Assembly: GCA_964578835.1 (NCBI GenBank)
Contig: CAZOEL010000153.1
Coordinates: 1-6,864 of the forward strand
Reading direction: 5' to 3'
Length of the DNA: 6,864 nt
DNA from: CAZOEL01 sp964578835
GTDB taxonomy: Bacteria; Desulfobacterota; Syntrophobacteria; Syntrophobacterales; Syntrophobacteraceae
Each line of letters begins with the position of its first letter. Position 1 is the first letter of the stretch. The notes below the pieces were generated by a model. The model had not been told where the DNA came from. It saw only the letters and a list, made by a program, of their open reading frames with translations, and made no database searches. A program made the position numbers and the translations under genes. Shown here piece after piece: positions 4,648-6,864 of this stretch.

Positions 4648-6618
4648 TTATCTGTCTCCCTTCCCGCCTCCTCTCGAGGCAACCTTTTCGTGCTTTTTTG
4701 CTTTCTGGCGATAGGCGCCGGATTCCCGCGCTCGGCTTTTCATATGGATTTTGCTGTCGCTTCGCTGCTTGTAGCTTGCGCGCTCCATGCCTCCTCCACC
4801 GAAGCCTCGCGATTTATATTTCGAATGTTCTCTTACCTTGTAGGAAGCTTTTTCGTGATAATTTCTCTTTTCTCTGTAGCTCCCACGTGATTTGAAATCG
4901 CTCTTGTAAGAAGCTTTTTCGTGATACTTGCCTCTCTCCTTAAAGCTTCCATGCGATTTGAAATCTTCTTTGTATTTCACATGGCTTTTTTCGCTGTAGT
5001 GGGATTTCTCATGAGATTTGAAGTGAGACTTCTCCTTTATGTCTATTCTTTCCCTGCCATGGCCGTGAGACTGGGCGTGGCGCTTGTAGGATTCTTTATA
5101 GCTCGCCTTCCACTTGCCGCGGGGATGCTCGATTCCGGCTTCTTCTGAGAAAGCCCCTTTCCTGTAGGCGCCGAACTTGTCGCGGTGCTCTTTTGCTTTG
5201 AATTTGTGGCTCTCTCGCGAAATGTCGTAGTTGGAGCGGATTCTGTCGATCGATGCATGATGGAAGCGGGCGTTGGTATGGCGAAATGCGTGGCCTTTTC
5301 TCGATGCATAATAGCGGCCTATGTAGGCGTCTGAGATAACCGGGGTTGCGTGGAATCGGTTAACGATGTCTATCGATTCCGATCTCCTTATGACGGTGCG
5401 GTAGTTCGCCACGCTGTAGAGGTGTCTGTGGTCGATGATGACGGCGTGGTTATGGTATTTGTAGCTGTTTATGGAGATGCCGGGGCCGCCGAAATTGACG
5501 CCTGCCGCTACGATCGATCCCGGTCCCCAGTAGCGATGCGTGTAGCACGTTTCTCCAGGCCCCAGCACTACCCAACCGAAGCGGGCCTCCGAATGGAGCC
5601 ACGCCACTCGGCCCGGATGCCAGTGGTAGCCGACGTTCACGACCGGAGCGCCGATGTGAACGCCCACGCTCACTACCGGCGGCGCCCAGTACCAGGCGCT
5701 GCCGATGCTGACCCAGCTTCCGTAATGGTGCGTGACGTAGCCGAAGGGTTCGGCCGGAACCCAGCAATGGTCCCCGCCCCACACCATCCAGCTTCCCGCC
5801 GTGTACGGAGTCCAGCCGGCTGAAACGTGCGAGGGCCTCCAAAAGTGGCGGTAGGAGCCTTCATAACGGACTTTCTCCCACCTGCCGTATTTTTCCAGCG
5901 CGTAGGCGTCGTACTGGAGTCCGGAGGGAAGGTATTGTGCGGAGGCGCCTTTCACCTGAATTCTTTTGGACCAGAAGCTCTCTCTTTCGCTGTTCCACTT
6001 GTCCCAAACGGCGTCTGCGGGCGCGGACGACGCAACTACCTGTTGCTTGTCGGCAAGAAGCGATGTGGACTGCGCGGTTACTTCAAAGCGCGATTCCGTG
6101 CCGCTGTGGAAGAAATCGACCGTTCCCCGGATGGAAGTGATCTCGACCGATGTGTCGCCAACGAAAACATCGAAGCTCGTATCGGGCTTGGCCATCACGT
6201 AGCCGAACGGGGTCACTACCTTTATTTCGCAATCGGAGCTTTTGTTGATGAAACGGGCAAGACCCGCGGAGAGATCGATTTCCGTGATGTCGGGCTTTAG
6301 AGCCAGAAGCTGTATGCGCGTGGAGGTGTCGATCCTCACCCAGGTGTTGTTCGGCATGATGATTTCCGCTCTGCCGTCTTCTTCCGAGTGGAGCGTGTCG
6401 TTGAGACCGAACGGGGTGTCCTTGCCCGTCGCGATCCATTGCTCTTTTTCCGGCAGGTAACGGAGCAGTTTTCCTTCCACATGCGTTATGCGACCAACCA
6501 TTACGGGCTCTTCATTTTCCGTGGCAGGAGGGGGTTCCTCCGCTTGGATGGGGAAAACGGAAGCCGCGACAAAAAGGGGAATGGAAAGCAGCCAAAACCA
6601 AATTCTGTGTTTTCTCAT
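4648..6618 (-). CDS. Secreted FecR-domain / DUF6600-like protein with basic repetitive tail
   Basis: This 656-residue protein starts at the ATG at 6618, with AAGAAGG at 6627-6633 as the ribosome-binding site. A frame extending 65 codons upstream lacks one and would bury the signal peptide. Residues 1-26 form a signal peptide (MRKHRIWFWLLSIPL..., cleavage likely after PIQA). A FecR-type domain follows at about 40-180: VGRITHVEGKL, LNDTLHSEEDGRAEIIMPN, WVRIDTSTRIQLL, VVTPFGYVMAKPDTSFDVFV, SIRGTVDFF. Next comes a Trp/Tyr-rich domain at about 229-315 (YLPSGLQYDAYALEKYGRWE, WTPYTAGSWMVWG, WVPAEPFGYV, GSAWYWAPP), typical of DUF6600 proteins, then a His/Gly-rich region to about 450. The last 190 residues are Lys/His/Ser/Arg-rich with two tandem 22-residue repeats. 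No membrane anchor follows the signal peptide. FecR domains are known in iron-signalling regulators, but here the domain is in an exported protein without a sigma factor nearby, so an envelope or surface role is more likely. Function is unknown. Confidence 0.85.
   Translation of the reverse strand: MRKHRIWFWLLSIPLFVAASVFPIQAEEPPPATENEEPVMVGRITHVEGKLLRYLPEKEQWIATGKDTPFGLNDTLHSEEDGRAEIIMPNNTWVRIDTSTRIQLLALKPDITEIDLSAGLARFINKSSDCEIKVVTPFGYVMAKPDTSFDVFVGDTSVEITSIRGTVDFFHSGTESRFEVTAQSTSLLADKQQVVASSAPADAVWDKWNSERESFWSKRIQVKGASAQYLPSGLQYDAYALEKYGRWEKVRYEGSYRHFWRPSHVSAGWTPYTAGSWMVWGGDHCWVPAEPFGYVTHHYGSWVSIGSAWYWAPPVVSVGVHIGAPVVNVGYHWHPGRVAWLHSEARFGWVVLGPGETCYTHRYWGPGSIVAAGVNFGGPGISINSYKYHNHAVIIDHRHLYSVANYRTVIRRSESIDIVNRFHATPVISDAYIGRYYASRKGHAFRHTNARFHHASIDRIRSNYDISRESHKFKAKEHRDKFGAYRKGAFSEEAGIEHPRGKWKASYKESYKRHAQSHGHGRERIDIKEKSHFKSHEKSHYSEKSHVKYKEDFKSHGSFKERGKYHEKASYKSDFKSRGSYREKRNYHEKASYKVREHSKYKSRGFGGGGMERASYKQRSDSKIHMKSRARESGAYRQKAKKHEKVASRGGGKGDR
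4837..4968 (-). repeat. Two tandem 66-bp (22-residue) coding repeats in the tail of the FecR-domain protein
   Basis: Residues 551-572 (EDFKSHGSFKERGKYHEKAS, then YK) and 573-594 (SDFKSRGSYREKRNYHEKAS, then YK) are back-to-back copies, at 4903-4968 and 4837-4902. They share FKS.GS.....YHEKASYK. More degenerate Lys/His/Ser units (HFKSHEKSHYSEKSHVKYK) precede them. The repeats are in frame, so copy number could change without breaking the gene. Confidence 0.8.
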
Positions 6619-6864
6619 TTTTCCGGCCTTCTTAAGGGTTTGCTGGTTGCCAGAGGGGTCATGATGTACGATTTCCTGTATGTCGAAAGTCGTCGTAAAG
6701 CATGTAAAAGATATGCCGCTACGTCTAAGGTACACTTCGAGGCCGCTAAAGGTCACAAAGGGTTCCGGGCCTGGCGACGGACATTCTCGGGCGTTCCTCG
6801 TTCGGGGGGACACGGTAAATTTGTTCTCATTCAGAAATGACCATGTGTACGGGAATCTTTTTCC
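6619..6864 (-). promoter_or_regulatory. Upstream region of the FecR-domain gene, no clear promoter
   Basis: Apart from the AAGAAGG ribosome-binding site at 6627-6633 I see no well-formed -35/-10 pair. TTTACA/TTTACG strings near 6690-6705 on the minus strand lack a good -10 at the proper distance. No gene is apparent up to the window end. Confidence 0.35.

Noticed and set aside
4489..4895. Plus-strand frames through the 27-bp inverted repeat and the tail of the FecR-domain gene
   Set aside because: They overlap the minus-strand gene and derive from the GC-rich repeat; their hydrophobic appearance is a by-product of the antisense Lys/Ser-rich tail.
5350..5842. Long frames on both strands within the FecR/DUF6600 gene (130-157 codons)
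   Set aside because: They are shadows of the Trp-rich domain; they lack motifs and ribosome-binding sites, while the minus-strand 656-codon gene has a signal peptide and recognisable domains.
6619..6813. A 65-codon N-terminal extension of the FecR-domain protein
   Set aside because: The start at 6618 has AAGAAGG at 8-bp spacing and opens with a clean signal peptide; the extension would bury it internally.

Overview
The window reads as a chromosomal segment of a Gram-negative bacterium of intermediate GC. Anaerobic Desulfobacterota (Syntrophus- or Desulfo-type) are my tentative guess. It rests on the style of the sulfur-carrier operon, the secreted FecR/DUF6600-type protein and the palindromic intergenic repeats; no marker gene fixes the taxonomy.

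Layout: (1) 1-378: a possible 3' end of a gene cut by the window edge, then a leader with three TTCTAG motifs. (2) 379-1968, plus strand: a tight three-gene operon of a MoaD/ThiS-like sulfur carrier, an uncharacterised protein with a C-x2-C-x2-C motif, and a HesA/MoeB/ThiF-type E1-like adenylyltransferase. Both recognisable partners depart from the textbook version: the carrier ends in Ala-Gly instead of Gly-Gly, and the E1-like enzyme has Ala where MoeB/ThiF have their conserved cysteine. (3) 1969-2292: a gene-free spacer with a good sigma70-like promoter. (4) 2293-3027, plus strand: a stand-alone DEDDh 3'-5' exonuclease and a small 60-residue protein, probably co-transcribed.

(5) 3028-4025: about 1 kb without an intact gene. 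It holds a nested set of inverted repeats (about 3029-3320) that looks like a miniature, non-autonomous mobile element or a stack of palindromic repeats. On the minus strand there is a decayed ParB-like fragment followed by a fragment resembling the start of a PAPS-reductase-like protein. This is probably a scar of a lost accessory island. (6) 4026-4457, plus strand: a hotdog-fold acyl-CoA thioesterase with a TTG start. (7) 4516-4614: a perfect 27-bp inverted repeat, each arm itself a hairpin, between convergent genes. (8) 4648-6618, minus strand: a large secreted protein with a FecR domain, a Trp-rich DUF6600-like domain and a Lys/His/Ser-rich tail containing two tandem 22-residue repeats.

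The carrier and E1-like enzyme should work together: the E1-like enzyme adenylates the carrier C-terminus so that it can become a thiocarboxylate sulfur donor, most plausibly for a molybdo- or tungstopterin or another sulfur-containing product. The most original points are the atypical carrier/E1 pair with its unknown partner, the composite palindromic element, and the ParB/PAPS-reductase-like remnants. I see no CRISPR array, tRNA, rRNA or intact transposase.
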